A DNA stretch of 54,368 nucleotides from Deltaproteobacteria bacterium (lineage in GTDB: Bacteria > Myxococcota_A > UBA9160 > UBA6930): positions 1 through 54,368 of the forward strand of contig NYZB01000146.1 of the NCBI GenBank assembly GCA_002687015.1. Direction: 5' to 3'. A model generated the notes under the pieces. The model saw only the letters and a program-made list of their open reading frames with translations. It did not search any database and was not told the origin of the DNA. The position numbers were made by a program, and so were the translations under genes. The first letter of the stretch is position 1, and every line of letters starts with the position of its first letter. Shown here piece after piece: positions 41,875 to 50,365 of this stretch.

Positions 41875-42987
41875 CTACGGGATTCCCCCTTCGGCCAGGA
41901 GCTGGTCGAGGCAGGTGGCGGCGGGGTTGTTTCGCCAGAGCATCTGGTCGGCCGGGAGCTTGGCTTCGGCGACCATGCGGTTCATCACGCGGACCACGAT
42001 GGCGGCGTAGCGGGCCGCAGCCGTCAGCTCGTAGAAGAAGGTATCGCCCACCTCGTGGCCCGCGCATTCCCCGTAGAGTGCGGTCTGCTCGGCGCGCGTG
42101 GGTTCGCCTTCGAGACGACCTACCCCGTAGGTCTCGTGGCTCCATCGGTCGAACATCAACCACCAGCCGAGATCGAGCTCGGGTGGAGCGATGGCTGCGT
42201 TCTCGAAGTCGGTCACGCACGCGCACTGGAAGTCGCGCCAGATCATGTTGCCCGGGCGCGAGTCGCCCCAGCTGAATCCGGGCGGAGAGGCTTCGGGGAG
42301 ATGGGCCTTCAGCCAGGCGAAGGCTCGATCGAGAGGAGGGTGGACGCGGTCGCCGAGCTCGCGCCTGGAATAGGCCTCCCAGATCTCGAGCTGGTAGGCG
42401 ATGCCGGGCGTGGTGCCGGGGGCGACCAACCACTCGAGTCCGGCGCGGCGCCAGTCGAGGCTGTGGATTCGCGCCAGCGTGCGAATGCCGTCTTCTACCA
42501 TGCGGCAGCGCTGGGCTGGCGAGGCCTCGGCGAAGAAGCCGAGGCTGGTGTAGATCGGGTTTTCGACCGGGACCTCGCCTTGCACGTAGCCCATCACGAA
42601 GAAGGGCTGGCCCAGGACGGAGGCATCGGCCTCATAGCCCAGGAGCGGCGCGATCGGTGCGACGCCCGCCTGCGCGATCGCCTCCATCACCCGGTATTGG
42701 AGCTCGACCTCGACGTCGATCCCGGGCGCCTGCTGCGGATAGATCGCGGGTTCCGGGTTTTCCATGCGCAGCACGAGCTTCTCGGCTCTCGCTTCGCCGT
42801 GGCAGGTGTACTCGATGGGGACCATCAAGGTGGTGGCGGAATAGCCACTCTTCGGCTGCTCCAGGTCGAGTACCCGGAGAGGGCTTGCACCCTCGATCCG
42901 CGCTCCGAGCCAGGCTTCCAGGACGTCGATGGGAAGGGAAGGCTCGGCCGCCAAGGTCTTCTCCCGTGATGGAATCGACCGGACCAC
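41875..42987 (-). CDS. APH-family phosphotransferase (second copy)
   Basis: 370 residues. Kinase fold of the same subgroup as 23475-24611: 'SWGDSRPGNMIW' (Asp242, Asn247) with Trp in the HGD position, 'VTDFENAAIAPPELDLGWW' (Asp260), and 'KLVLRMENP' as the N-lobe Lys strand. Both copies share the Trp substitution, which suggests a common subfamily. GTG 42987 is chosen as start because GGGGAG precedes it at about nine bases. It is head-to-head with a DUF7064-type gene 54 bases away, repeating the arrangement near 23 kb. Confidence 0.83.
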   Translation of the reverse strand: MVRSIPSREKTLAAEPSLPIDVLEAWLGARIEGASPLRVLDLEQPKSGYSATTLMVPIEYTCHGEARAEKLVLRMENPEPAIYPQQAPGIDVEVELQYRVMEAIAQAGVAPIAPLLGYEADASVLGQPFFVMGYVQGEVPVENPIYTSLGFFAEASPAQRCRMVEDGIRTLARIHSLDWRRAGLEWLVAPGTTPGIAYQLEIWEAYSRRELGDRVHPPLDRAFAWLKAHLPEASPPGFSWGDSRPGNMIWRDFQCACVTDFENAAIAPPELDLGWWLMFDRWSHETYGVGRLEGEPTRAEQTALYGECAGHEVGDTFFYELTAAARYAAIVVRVMNRMVAEAKLPADQMLWRNNPAATCLDQLLAEGGIP

Positions 42988-43041
42988 GTAGCATAGCTCC
43001 CCGGGCTCGCACACGAGGTGCGCGACAGCTGTGGAGCAGAG

Positions 43042-43989
43042 ATGAGCAGCCACGAACACGACCGCTTCCACCCCCCGGAAGGGGACGACCCCTATTGGAC
43101 CGAGACCTGTTGGTTCACCTTCACCGTGCCCGAGCGGGGGCTCTCGGGGCAGCTCTATCCCTTCTTCCGACCCAACCAGGGGGTCACCTCGGGAGGCGCC
43201 TTCTTCTGGGACGCTTCGGGCCACCAGGTCTCCAACTGCCGCTATGCCAAGAACTTCTGGCATCTGCCCATCCCCGAGGGCGCCGACCTCGCCGACATCG
43301 CGCTCCCCAACGGGATCCACTACCGCTGCCTCGAGCCGCTTCGCAGGTACGAGATCCACTACCTGTGCCCCGACGACGGTGAGGCCGAGGTGCACCTCGA
43401 GTTCGAGGCCCTCTGTGAGCCCAACTACCTCGGTGAGAGCCATCTGGATCAGCCGGGTCGCTACCGCGGCACGATGCGGCTCCAGGACGAGCGCATCGAG
43501 GTCGACGCCTATGGGATGCGGGATCGGTCCTGGGGTGTCCGCTCCCAGTTCGGGACGACGCTGCACCCGCTGGCCCCCTACTCGCACGGTGGATACACCT
43601 ACGCGAGCGCGTCGCCGGCGGACGCCTTCCACCTCATCACGGCCGACTTCGGAACGGGGATGGTTTCGATCCACGGCTTCCTGCTGCAGGATGGGGAGTG
43701 GGCGAAGCTCGCGGAGGGCACCCGCGAGGTCATCGAGCGCAGCGCCGAGGGGTACCCGCTTGGCGTCCAGGTGAGCGGACGCGACACCCTCGGGCGTGAG
43801 CTTCGGGCCGAGGGCCGCTGCCGCAACCGGCTCGGCGTGCACCTGAACCCGAACCTGTGGACCTGGAATTGCCTGACGGCGTGGAAGTGGAACGACGGGA
43901 TCGAAGGCTGGGGTGAGGACCACGACAACTGGAGCGCCGCGGCGTGGCGACGCTTCATTCGCAAGGAGAGCTGGACGCCCCGCGACTGA
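43042..43989 (+). CDS. DUF7064/DUF7065-type protein, paired with a phosphotransferase
   Basis: 315 residues. It opens with 'FHPPEGDDPYWTETCWFTFT', and carries 'GMRDRSWGVRSQFG' (the superfamily DRSWG motif) and many beta-strand segments ending 'HLNPNLWTWNC'. No signal peptide. Function is unknown; relatives have a lipocalin-like fold. ATG 43042 with GGAG six bases upstream; earlier codons in frame lack homology. It shares a 54-base divergent promoter region with the phosphotransferase at 41875-42987 and ends three bases before a convergent nitronate monooxygenase. Confidence 0.72.
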   Translation: MSSHEHDRFHPPEGDDPYWTETCWFTFTVPERGLSGQLYPFFRPNQGVTSGGAFFWDASGHQVSNCRYAKNFWHLPIPEGADLADIALPNGIHYRCLEPLRRYEIHYLCPDDGEAEVHLEFEALCEPNYLGESHLDQPGRYRGTMRLQDERIEVDAYGMRDRSWGVRSQFGTTLHPLAPYSHGGYTYASASPADAFHLITADFGTGMVSIHGFLLQDGEWAKLAEGTREVIERSAEGYPLGVQVSGRDTLGRELRAEGRCRNRLGVHLNPNLWTWNCLTAWKWNDGIEGWGEDHDNWSAAAWRRFIRKESWTPRD

Positions 43990-43992
43990 CGC

Positions 43993-44952
43993 CTATCCGG
44001 CGACCCGAGCGTCCGCCTTCTTCAACGTCGCTGCCGCCTGGTCCACGATGCCGGTCACGAGGTCGCCGACGGCCGGCAGGTCCTTCACCATGCCGGCGAT
44101 CTGGCCTGCCACCACCAGGCCATTCTCGGTGTCTCCCTGCAGGGCCGCGGCGGGGAACTTGTGATAGCCGATCTTCTTTCTCAGCTCCTGCGGCTCGTCC
44201 GTCAGGGCCTCGAACTCCATCATGTCGTCCGAGCAGGGATTGATCGCCACGCGCAAGGGACCGGACTTGCGGCCCACCATGCGGGTATCCGTCTCCCGCA
44301 TGTCGAGCAGCTTCTCCTTGTAGTTGTCGTGGATCGGCGACTCCTGGGTGGCGATGAAGCGGGTGCCCATCTGGATCCCGCCCGCGCCCAGGCAGAGGGC
44401 CGATGCCAGCCCGCGGCCGTCACCGATCCCGCCAGCCGCGATCACCGGGAGCCCCGTCGCATCGACGACCTGCGGCACCAGGACGAGGGTCGAGACCTCG
44501 TCGCGGCTCTTGAAGGAGGCCCCCTCTGCCCCCTCCGCCACGATGCCCGTGGCGCCGGCCTGCTTGGCCTTCATCGCCAGCGCGACCGTCGGCACCACGT
44601 GGAAGCACTCGATCCCGGCCTCGCGGAACATCGGAGCCAGCCGCTTCGGGGAGCCGGCGCTGGTGGTGACGAAGGGTACGCGCTCCTCGATGGCGAGCTT
44701 CGCGTGGCCCTCTGCGCTGGGGAAGCCCGCCATGATGCTGACGCCAAAGGGGCGCTCCGTGAGCGAGCGCGTCTCGTGGATGGCCTTGCGCAGGGCCTCG
44801 GTATCGTAGTTGGCGGTGCCCATGATCCCGAGCCCGCCCGCGTTCGATACCGCCGCAACCATCGAGGGAACGGAGATCAGGCCCATGGGGCCCAGACAGA
44901 CGGGGTGCTCGATGCCGAGCAGATCGGTCAGCGGGGTGGAGATCCGGGTCAT
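43993..44952 (-). CDS. Nitronate monooxygenase (second copy)
   Basis: 319 residues, FMN TIM-barrel. Readable: 'HPVCLGPMGLISVPSMVAAVSNAGGLGIMG', 'GIVAEGAEGASFKS' where the classic QGxxxGGH is EGxEGA, so the catalytic His of true nitronate monooxygenases is not at this position, and 'LPVIAAGGIGDGRGLASALCLGA'. It may therefore act as an enoyl reductase or another flavin oxidoreductase. ATG 44952 has AAGGAGG five bases upstream. Distinct from the copy at 33825-34940, which keeps the His. Confidence 0.82.
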   Translation of the reverse strand: MTRISTPLTDLLGIEHPVCLGPMGLISVPSMVAAVSNAGGLGIMGTANYDTEALRKAIHETRSLTERPFGVSIMAGFPSAEGHAKLAIEERVPFVTTSAGSPKRLAPMFREAGIECFHVVPTVALAMKAKQAGATGIVAEGAEGASFKSRDEVSTLVLVPQVVDATGLPVIAAGGIGDGRGLASALCLGAGGIQMGTRFIATQESPIHDNYKEKLLDMRETDTRMVGRKSGPLRVAINPCSDDMMEFEALTDEPQELRKKIGYHKFPAAALQGDTENGLVVAGQIAGMVKDLPAVGDLVTGIVDQAAATLKKADARVAG

Positions 44953-45493
44953 CGAGTCCTCCTTGGGTTCCGGGCGGGTCGACCGGAATGGACCGGTCAC
45001 GGGCCGAAGACCGTGCTCGCCATATGTTGACACAGGCCCTGCCAATATCCACCCATCGCCCAGGAGCCCCGAGGCCAGGTGGAGCAACCCCGTGCGGCCC
45101 TCCCGGGCCCACGGACCCGGCCCCTTCCAGGACACATCCCGGCCCTCTCCCCCTTCGCGATCTTCGACGAGACCGCGCTGGCCTTCGCCGACACGAATCT
45201 GCGTCATGCACCCCATGGAGCCGCGAGCGCGCGACGAGAGCGCTCTTCCTGGGAAGGGCGGGTCCGTGGCCGACGAGGACACGGAGCTCGTCAGCTCCAC
45301 GCTATGCCTGCAAGATGCGATATCGATCCGGCTCCGGCGGATACAGGGAGCGGCGGAAGCCCGTCTCAGGGACGGATTTCGGCGGCAAGCGCCTTCAAAG
45401 AGCCGCAGCAGGTCGATACAGTCTTCACACTCGTAGCCGATCTCCCACGGACTCGAAGGCGATCCGCTGGACGGCGAGAGGAGGCATCGAGAG
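44953..45493. other. Divergent intergenic region, about 0.54 kb
   Basis: It lies between the nitronate monooxygenase (minus) and the flavoenzyme at 45494 (plus). It holds a TTGACA on the plus strand (45027-45032) but no well-spaced -10, and several inverted short repeats around it. I see no convincing reading frame or RNA gene; codon use of frames here is unlike the genes on either side. Confidence 0.4.
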
Positions 45494-47458
45494 ATGTTCA
45501 AGCACCTCTTCACTCCGATCCACATCGGAAAGATGGAGCTCAAGAACCGCATCGGACTCCCGCCCATGACCGTGGGCTACGGAACGCCGGATGCGAACCT
45601 CACCGACCGGCATCGCGCCTACTACGAGGCCCGGGCGAGGGGCGGCGCCGCGCTCATCGTGACCGAGGCCGCAGCCGTTCACCCGGATCGGAAGTTCGGG
45701 CTCTATCCCCTCGGCCTCTACGACGATTCCCAGATTCCCAGCTGGCACAAGCTCGCCGAGGCCGTGCATCCCTACGGCACGAAGGTCGGCGCCCAGCTGA
45801 TGGACCCGGGGCCCGAGTCCATTGCCATGCTCACGGGGAACCAGCCCCTCGGCCCCTCCGCCGTGGTGGGTCGCAGCCACTTCCGCTCCCTCCCCAGGGA
45901 GATGAGCATCGGCGAGATCGAGGCCGTGGTGCAGGACTACGCCGAGGCCACTCGCAGGGCGCGGGATGCCGGCCTCGACTGCATCCAGATCCATGCGGCC
46001 CACGGCTACGCGCTGGTGGGCTCCTTCATCTCTCCCTTCTTCAACAAGCGCACCGATCGCTACGGCGGTTCGCTCGAACGCAGGCTGCAGCTGCTCCTCG
46101 AGATCATCGCGGCCGTCCGAAGCGCAGTCGGGCCGGACTTTCCCATCATGCTTCGCATGTCGGGGGACGAGCGCCGGACGGGCGGGCGGTCGGTCCAGGA
46201 GACCCAGTTCATCGTGCGAACCCTCGTGGATGCGGGAATCGACGCGATCGAGATCTCCGGCGGCACGATACCCGTCACCTTCCACGCCGTCGTTCCGCCC
46301 CAGGGCACCGAGCTGGCGCCCAACGCGCCCGTCGCCAAGGCGATCAAGGAGGTGGTCGACATCCCGATCATCTGCGTCGGCCGGATCAACACGCCCCGTC
46401 TGGCCGAGTTCCTGATCGCAACCGGCAGGGTCGACATCGTTTCGATGGGGCGGGCGATGAACGCCGATCCCGAGATGCCCAACAAGGCGGCCGAGGGCCG
46501 TCTGGACGAGATCCGGCCCTGCGTCGGCTGCAACGAGGGCTGCATCAGTGCGGTCATGAAGGGCCTTCCGGCGGGCTGCATCCTCAACACCCAAGCGGGC
46601 AAGGAGAGCGAGGAGTTCTACCTCCCGGCCGAGACGCCCAAGCGGGTGCTCGTGGCGGGTGGTGGCCCGGCCGGCATGGAGGCCGCGCGCATCGCCGCCA
46701 TCCGCGGTCACGAGGTGACCCTCTGCGAGCGCAGCGAGAGGCTAGGCGGCCAGGTCCATCTCGCCTCCGTGGCGCCCTTCAAGCAGGAGATCAGCCAGGT
46801 GGTGGGCTACCTCTCCCGCGAGGTCGAGAAGGCGGGCGTGAAGGTCGAGCTGGGCAAGGAGGTGACGGCTTCGCTGGTCTCCGAGCTGAAGCCGGATGCC
46901 GTCATCGTGGCCACGGGCGCGACGCCCCTGCGTCCGGCGAGCATTCCGGGAATCGACGGCGAGAAGGTGGTGAGCGCCTGGGATGTCCTGGCCGGAAGGT
47001 CCGAAGCGGCGATCGCCAGCAACGTGCTGGTCATTGGAGGGGGCCTGGTGGCCTGTGAGCTCGCGGACTTCCTGGCCGATACCAACGACAATACGGGTGC
47101 CATGCCCGCCAAGGTGACGATGCTGGAGATGCAGCCCTTGATGGCGATGCAGAGCGTGTACGAGGTGCGGCATCTGCTGATGCAGCGGTTGCACGAGAAG
47201 GGCGTCGAGATGATCAACGGCGCCACGGTGACGGAGATCCTGGAAGATGGCGCGAAGTACACGACCCACGACGGCAAGGAAGAGGAGATTCACGGCGCCG
47301 AGTACGTGATTCTCGCCATGGGCTCCAAGCCCCTCGACGAGCTGTCAGGCAAGCTCGAGGAGATCGTTCCCGAGGTGCACGTGATCGGCGATGCGAAGGG
47401 GATCGCCAGGATCCTCGAGGCGACGGCTGCGGCGGCGGAGCTGGGGCGACAGATCTAG
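45494..47458 (+). CDS. FMN/FAD/[4Fe-4S] NADH:flavin oxidoreductase (dienoyl-CoA reductase type)
   Basis: 654 residues. The N-terminal old-yellow-enzyme barrel has 'NRIGLPPMTVGYG', 'IQIHAAHGYALVGSFISPFFNKRTD' and 'MLRMSGDE'. A [4Fe-4S] motif sits at Cys343, Cys346, Cys350 and Cys362 (CVGCNEGC...C). The C-terminal half has FAD (VAGGGPAGMEAA) and NAD(P)H (VIGGGLVACELAD) dinucleotide folds. This is the layout of 2,4-dienoyl-CoA reductase, trimethylamine dehydrogenase and bile-acid BaiCD-type enoate reductases. It reduces an unsaturated acyl or enoate substrate. ATG 45494 follows GAGAGGAGG at about nine bases. Confidence 0.92.
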   Translation: MFKHLFTPIHIGKMELKNRIGLPPMTVGYGTPDANLTDRHRAYYEARARGGAALIVTEAAAVHPDRKFGLYPLGLYDDSQIPSWHKLAEAVHPYGTKVGAQLMDPGPESIAMLTGNQPLGPSAVVGRSHFRSLPREMSIGEIEAVVQDYAEATRRARDAGLDCIQIHAAHGYALVGSFISPFFNKRTDRYGGSLERRLQLLLEIIAAVRSAVGPDFPIMLRMSGDERRTGGRSVQETQFIVRTLVDAGIDAIEISGGTIPVTFHAVVPPQGTELAPNAPVAKAIKEVVDIPIICVGRINTPRLAEFLIATGRVDIVSMGRAMNADPEMPNKAAEGRLDEIRPCVGCNEGCISAVMKGLPAGCILNTQAGKESEEFYLPAETPKRVLVAGGGPAGMEAARIAAIRGHEVTLCERSERLGGQVHLASVAPFKQEISQVVGYLSREVEKAGVKVELGKEVTASLVSELKPDAVIVATGATPLRPASIPGIDGEKVVSAWDVLAGRSEAAIASNVLVIGGGLVACELADFLADTNDNTGAMPAKVTMLEMQPLMAMQSVYEVRHLLMQRLHEKGVEMINGATVTEILEDGAKYTTHDGKEEEIHGAEYVILAMGSKPLDELSGKLEEIVPEVHVIGDAKGIARILEATAAAAELGRQI

Positions 47459-47522
47459 AGCTTCCGTCCCGCGCGCTATCATCTCTCCGCATCTCCGATC
47501 GATGAAGGGAGGCTTCGCTCGC

Positions 47523-47954
47523 GTGAGTTCCCAGGAGCTGTTGAGCTGGACCCACGGTAGCGCCGGGATCCTCCTCTTCTTGTTGGCGCTGGTCTCGATC
47601 CTGATCGCCGTGTTGATCGCGGTGAGGCCAGGGGCGGATCCCGCCAACGAGAAGCTCGTGCGAAGGGCCAATACGGCCAGCCGGATCCAGCACCTCGTCG
47701 TCGCCGTCGTGACCGTGACGGGTGTGACCGCCGTGTGGATGGGCTCCCGGCCCTTCTCGGAGTTCTGGCTGTGGTCCAGCCTGGTCGCCATGGGCTTCTA
47801 CAGCGCCGCACTTCAATTCTTCACGAAGCCGGCGCGGATGGCGGTGGCGGAGGGCGGCAGCGAGGGCAAGGTGGGCATGCAGATCGCCTTGCAGGTCGCC
47901 CACGCCCTCCTGCTCCTGGTGGTCCTGGCTTCGATGTACGTGAAGCCGGCCTAG
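47523..47954 (+). CDS. Four-helix membrane protein of unknown function
   Basis: 143 residues, four predicted transmembrane helices (GILLFLLALVSILIAVLIAV; QHLVVAVVTVTGVTAVWMG; LWSSLVAMGFYSAALQFF; LQVAHALLLLVVLASM). The fold resembles small DUF2269/CopD-like proteins, but no haem-binding His pattern is obvious. GTG 47523 is used, since GGGAGG lies about nine bases upstream; an ATG at 47502 is the alternative. It follows the flavoenzyme by 64 bases and may be its co-transcribed partner. Confidence 0.55.
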   Translation: MSSQELLSWTHGSAGILLFLLALVSILIAVLIAVRPGADPANEKLVRRANTASRIQHLVVAVVTVTGVTAVWMGSRPFSEFWLWSSLVAMGFYSAALQFFTKPARMAVAEGGSEGKVGMQIALQVAHALLLLVVLASMYVKPA

Positions 47955-47958
47955 TGGG

Positions 47959-47977
47959 CCGGGCCCGGTGAGCCCGG
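47959..47977. terminator. Hairpin between convergent genes
   Basis: CCGGGC (47959-47964) and GCCCGG (47972-47977) around CCGGTGA, between the membrane protein and the convergent SDR. Confidence 0.4.
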
Positions 47978-47989
47978 GGCCACCCTCCT

Positions 47990-48922
47990 TCAGCCCTTCT
48001 TCGGCACGAAGCGGTTCTCCAGCCCGCGGGTCACGCCGCTGCGCATGCGGCTGGAGAGCTCGTCGACCGTCCAGACATCGTCCGTGAAGATCGTGCGTTC
48101 GGGGGTGGGCTGCGTCATCAGGCTCACCTCCGTGGCGGTCACGATGAAGTCCTGCCCGTTCACGTTGGCCGCCTCGTCGGTGCAGAGCCAGGTGGTGAGG
48201 GCCGCCACCCCCTCCGGCACCCACGATTCGATCTGGGCGACCGGGCTGCTCTCGGTGTCGCCGCTTCCGATGGCCATGCCCTCCTTGCGCGTGCGCTCCA
48301 TCGCCTCCCGAAGCTCGTCGGAGAGCGTCATGCGCGTCGCTGCGCGCGGGCGGATCGAGTTCGCCCGACAGCCGTAGCGGCCGAGATCCCGGGCAATGGT
48401 GCGGGTGAAGCCGATGATCCCCTCCTTCGCGGCGGAGTAGTTGGCCTGACCCATGTTGCCGAGGCCCGACTCGCTGCTCGTGTTGACGACCACACCCGAG
48501 CGCTGCTCGCGGTAGACCGGCGCCACCGCTCGCGTGCAGACGAAGGTCCCCTTCAAGTGGACGTCGAGGACGGCGTCCCACTCCTCCTCGCTCATGTTGT
48601 GCAGCATGCGGTCGCGCAGGATCCCCGCATTGTTCACCAGGATGTCGATCCGGCCGAACTGGTCGAGTGCCTTCTGCACAGCGTCCGTCCCCGTCTCCAT
48701 GTCCCGGACGTCGCCGTAGTGCGGGATCGCCTTGCCGCCATTCGCGGTGATCGCGTCGGCGCCCTCGTCGGCGGGGCCATGGCCCGCCCCGCTTCCGTCC
48801 ACCCCTCCGCCGTAGTCGAGCACGACCAGCGACGCGCCCTCGCCGGCCAGGGCAAGACAGGTCGCTTGCCCGATCCCGCGGGCTCCACCTGTGACGATCG
48901 CGACTCTCCCCTCGAGCCTCAT
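47990..48922 (-). CDS. Short-chain dehydrogenase/reductase
   Basis: 310 residues, classical SDR. Cofactor motif TGGARGIG near the start, NNAG (DILVNNAGIL), and catalytic Ser/Tyr/Lys with 'YSAAKEG'. 'RANSIRPRA' and the extended C-terminus resemble hydroxyacyl-CoA dehydrogenase domains of multifunctional enzyme 2. It oxidises a hydroxy or reduces a keto group with NAD(P). ATG 48922 has AGGAGG about five bases upstream. It is the last gene of a minus-strand run that includes an HsaA-like protein and a DUF7064-like protein. Confidence 0.92.
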   Translation of the reverse strand: MRLEGRVAIVTGGARGIGQATCLALAGEGASLVVLDYGGGVDGSGAGHGPADEGADAITANGGKAIPHYGDVRDMETGTDAVQKALDQFGRIDILVNNAGILRDRMLHNMSEEEWDAVLDVHLKGTFVCTRAVAPVYREQRSGVVVNTSSESGLGNMGQANYSAAKEGIIGFTRTIARDLGRYGCRANSIRPRAATRMTLSDELREAMERTRKEGMAIGSGDTESSPVAQIESWVPEGVAALTTWLCTDEAANVNGQDFIVTATEVSLMTQPTPERTIFTDDVWTVDELSSRMRSGVTRGLENRFVPKKG

Positions 48923-49065
48923 GACATCCTCCTGGCCGCGCTCCGTTAGAGGCCCCGATCCTACACCGGGTGAATGGCACCGCGCCCCTCGGCGAACTCC
49001 TGGGGCCGCACCTTTGGAGGCGGAGTCTCGGCCGCGGATGCGAAGCCCCGGGCCTCCTGCCCGGC

Positions 49066-50229
49066 TCAGATCAGGCTGAAGCCCGGATCAAGGCCGAGCT
49101 CGATGCGACCGAGGGTCTCGAGCCGCTGGTCGAGGTCGAACATCACGTGGCCGGAGACGGTGCTGAGATCGCGCGCCGCGCGCTGCAGGGGATCGCGGTC
49201 GAAGTGGGCCGTCGCTCCACTGCCGTCCACGATCGTCCGGACCGCACCGAGGGAGAGGTGCACGGCCTTGGCGAGCTGCGCGGCCCAGCGGGCGCGCTCC
49301 AGGAGCGTCGCGTTTCGCCGCCTGGCCATCAGCTCGCGCTTCGTCTCGTGGACGAGGAGCGCTGCCTGGCGCACCTCCAGATCCGCGCGCCCCAGCCGCA
49401 TCTGGGAGGCGGCGCGTTCGGATTGGGGGCCCAGTGGTCCGTACTGCATCCGCTCGGGGAGACGCTCGCGGTAGCCGTCTACGCACGCGCGGGCCTGCCC
49501 GACGGGCCCCGTCGATGCCGCGAGCCCCAGGATCGGCATCATCGGCGACCGGAAGAGCGGGCCCGTGTGGAGCTTCGCCCCGGGCGAGCGGCCTTCGATC
49601 ATCGCGGTCATCGAGACGGAGCGCTCCTCGGGGACGAAGCGGTCTTCGACCACGATGTCGTTGCTTCCCGTGGCCCGCATGCCCTCGATGTGCCAGACGT
49701 CCTCGACCTTGACCTCCTCCTGGGGGAGGGCGAAGAGCAGGAACTCCGGTGGCATCCCCGAGTCGGGCCGCAGACCGCCGACCATGACCCAATCGCTGTG
49801 TGAGACCCCTGTCGCCCAGGACCAGCGACCGGAGAGCCGGTAGCCCCCCTCCACCGGGGTCAGCTCTCCAACCGGGGAGATCGAGCCCGGTGCGAGCACG
49901 AAGCTGCGATCGCGGTAGAGCTCGGTCTGGAAGGCCTCGGGGAACTGGCAGAGGAGCCAGTTGTGCTCCACGTAGAACATCGCGATCCACGCCAGCGAGG
50001 TGTCGCCCTCTCCCAGGGCCAGACCCACCTCCACGTAGGTGTCGAGGTCGAACTCGAGGCCCCCGTACACGCGGGGCACCATGAGCTCGAAGATCTGGGC
50101 TTCTGCGAGCGCCTCGATGGCGCGGTCGGTCGGTCGGCGAAGCCGCTCCGATTCGGCGGCCTCTCCGGCAAGCACGGGAATCAGGTCTCGCGCGCGAGTG
50201 ACCATCTCTTCGGGCGTGGGTCGCGGCAT
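49066..50229 (-). CDS. HsaA-like flavin-dependent monooxygenase (second copy)
   Basis: 387 residues, ACAD fold without the YEGTSxIQ catalytic Glu. Blocks shared with 29589-30743: 'LGEGDTSLAWIAMFYVEHNW', 'GGYRLSGRWSWATGVSHSDW', 'GMRATGSNDIVVEDRFVPEE' and the closing 'DLSTVSGHVMFD'. It probably acts as the oxygenase subunit on an aromatic, phenolic or steroid-derived substrate, with a separate flavin reductase. Start ATG 50229 with weak Shine-Dalgarno. It lies within a minus-strand run between the DUF7064-like gene and the SDR. Confidence 0.83.
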   Translation of the reverse strand: MPRPTPEEMVTRARDLIPVLAGEAAESERLRRPTDRAIEALAEAQIFELMVPRVYGGLEFDLDTYVEVGLALGEGDTSLAWIAMFYVEHNWLLCQFPEAFQTELYRDRSFVLAPGSISPVGELTPVEGGYRLSGRWSWATGVSHSDWVMVGGLRPDSGMPPEFLLFALPQEEVKVEDVWHIEGMRATGSNDIVVEDRFVPEERSVSMTAMIEGRSPGAKLHTGPLFRSPMMPILGLAASTGPVGQARACVDGYRERLPERMQYGPLGPQSERAASQMRLGRADLEVRQAALLVHETKRELMARRRNATLLERARWAAQLAKAVHLSLGAVRTIVDGSGATAHFDRDPLQRAARDLSTVSGHVMFDLDQRLETLGRIELGLDPGFSLI

Positions 50230-50365
50230 CTCCGCACTCTACCGGCTGGGGCACCGGAGGAACAAGCCGTGCTCTCGGACTTCGAGGGTCGACCCGAATC
50301 GGACGCGGCACCCGGATGAGAGGGGCCCGCTCACCAGACCAGGCGTCGAGATCCGGAGCGGGCTC

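Noticed and set aside
45425-46711. Minus-strand frame of about 430 codons opposite the flavoenzyme
   Set aside because: The plus-strand frame shows full FMN, FeS, FAD and NAD motifs, so the antisense frame is a shadow.
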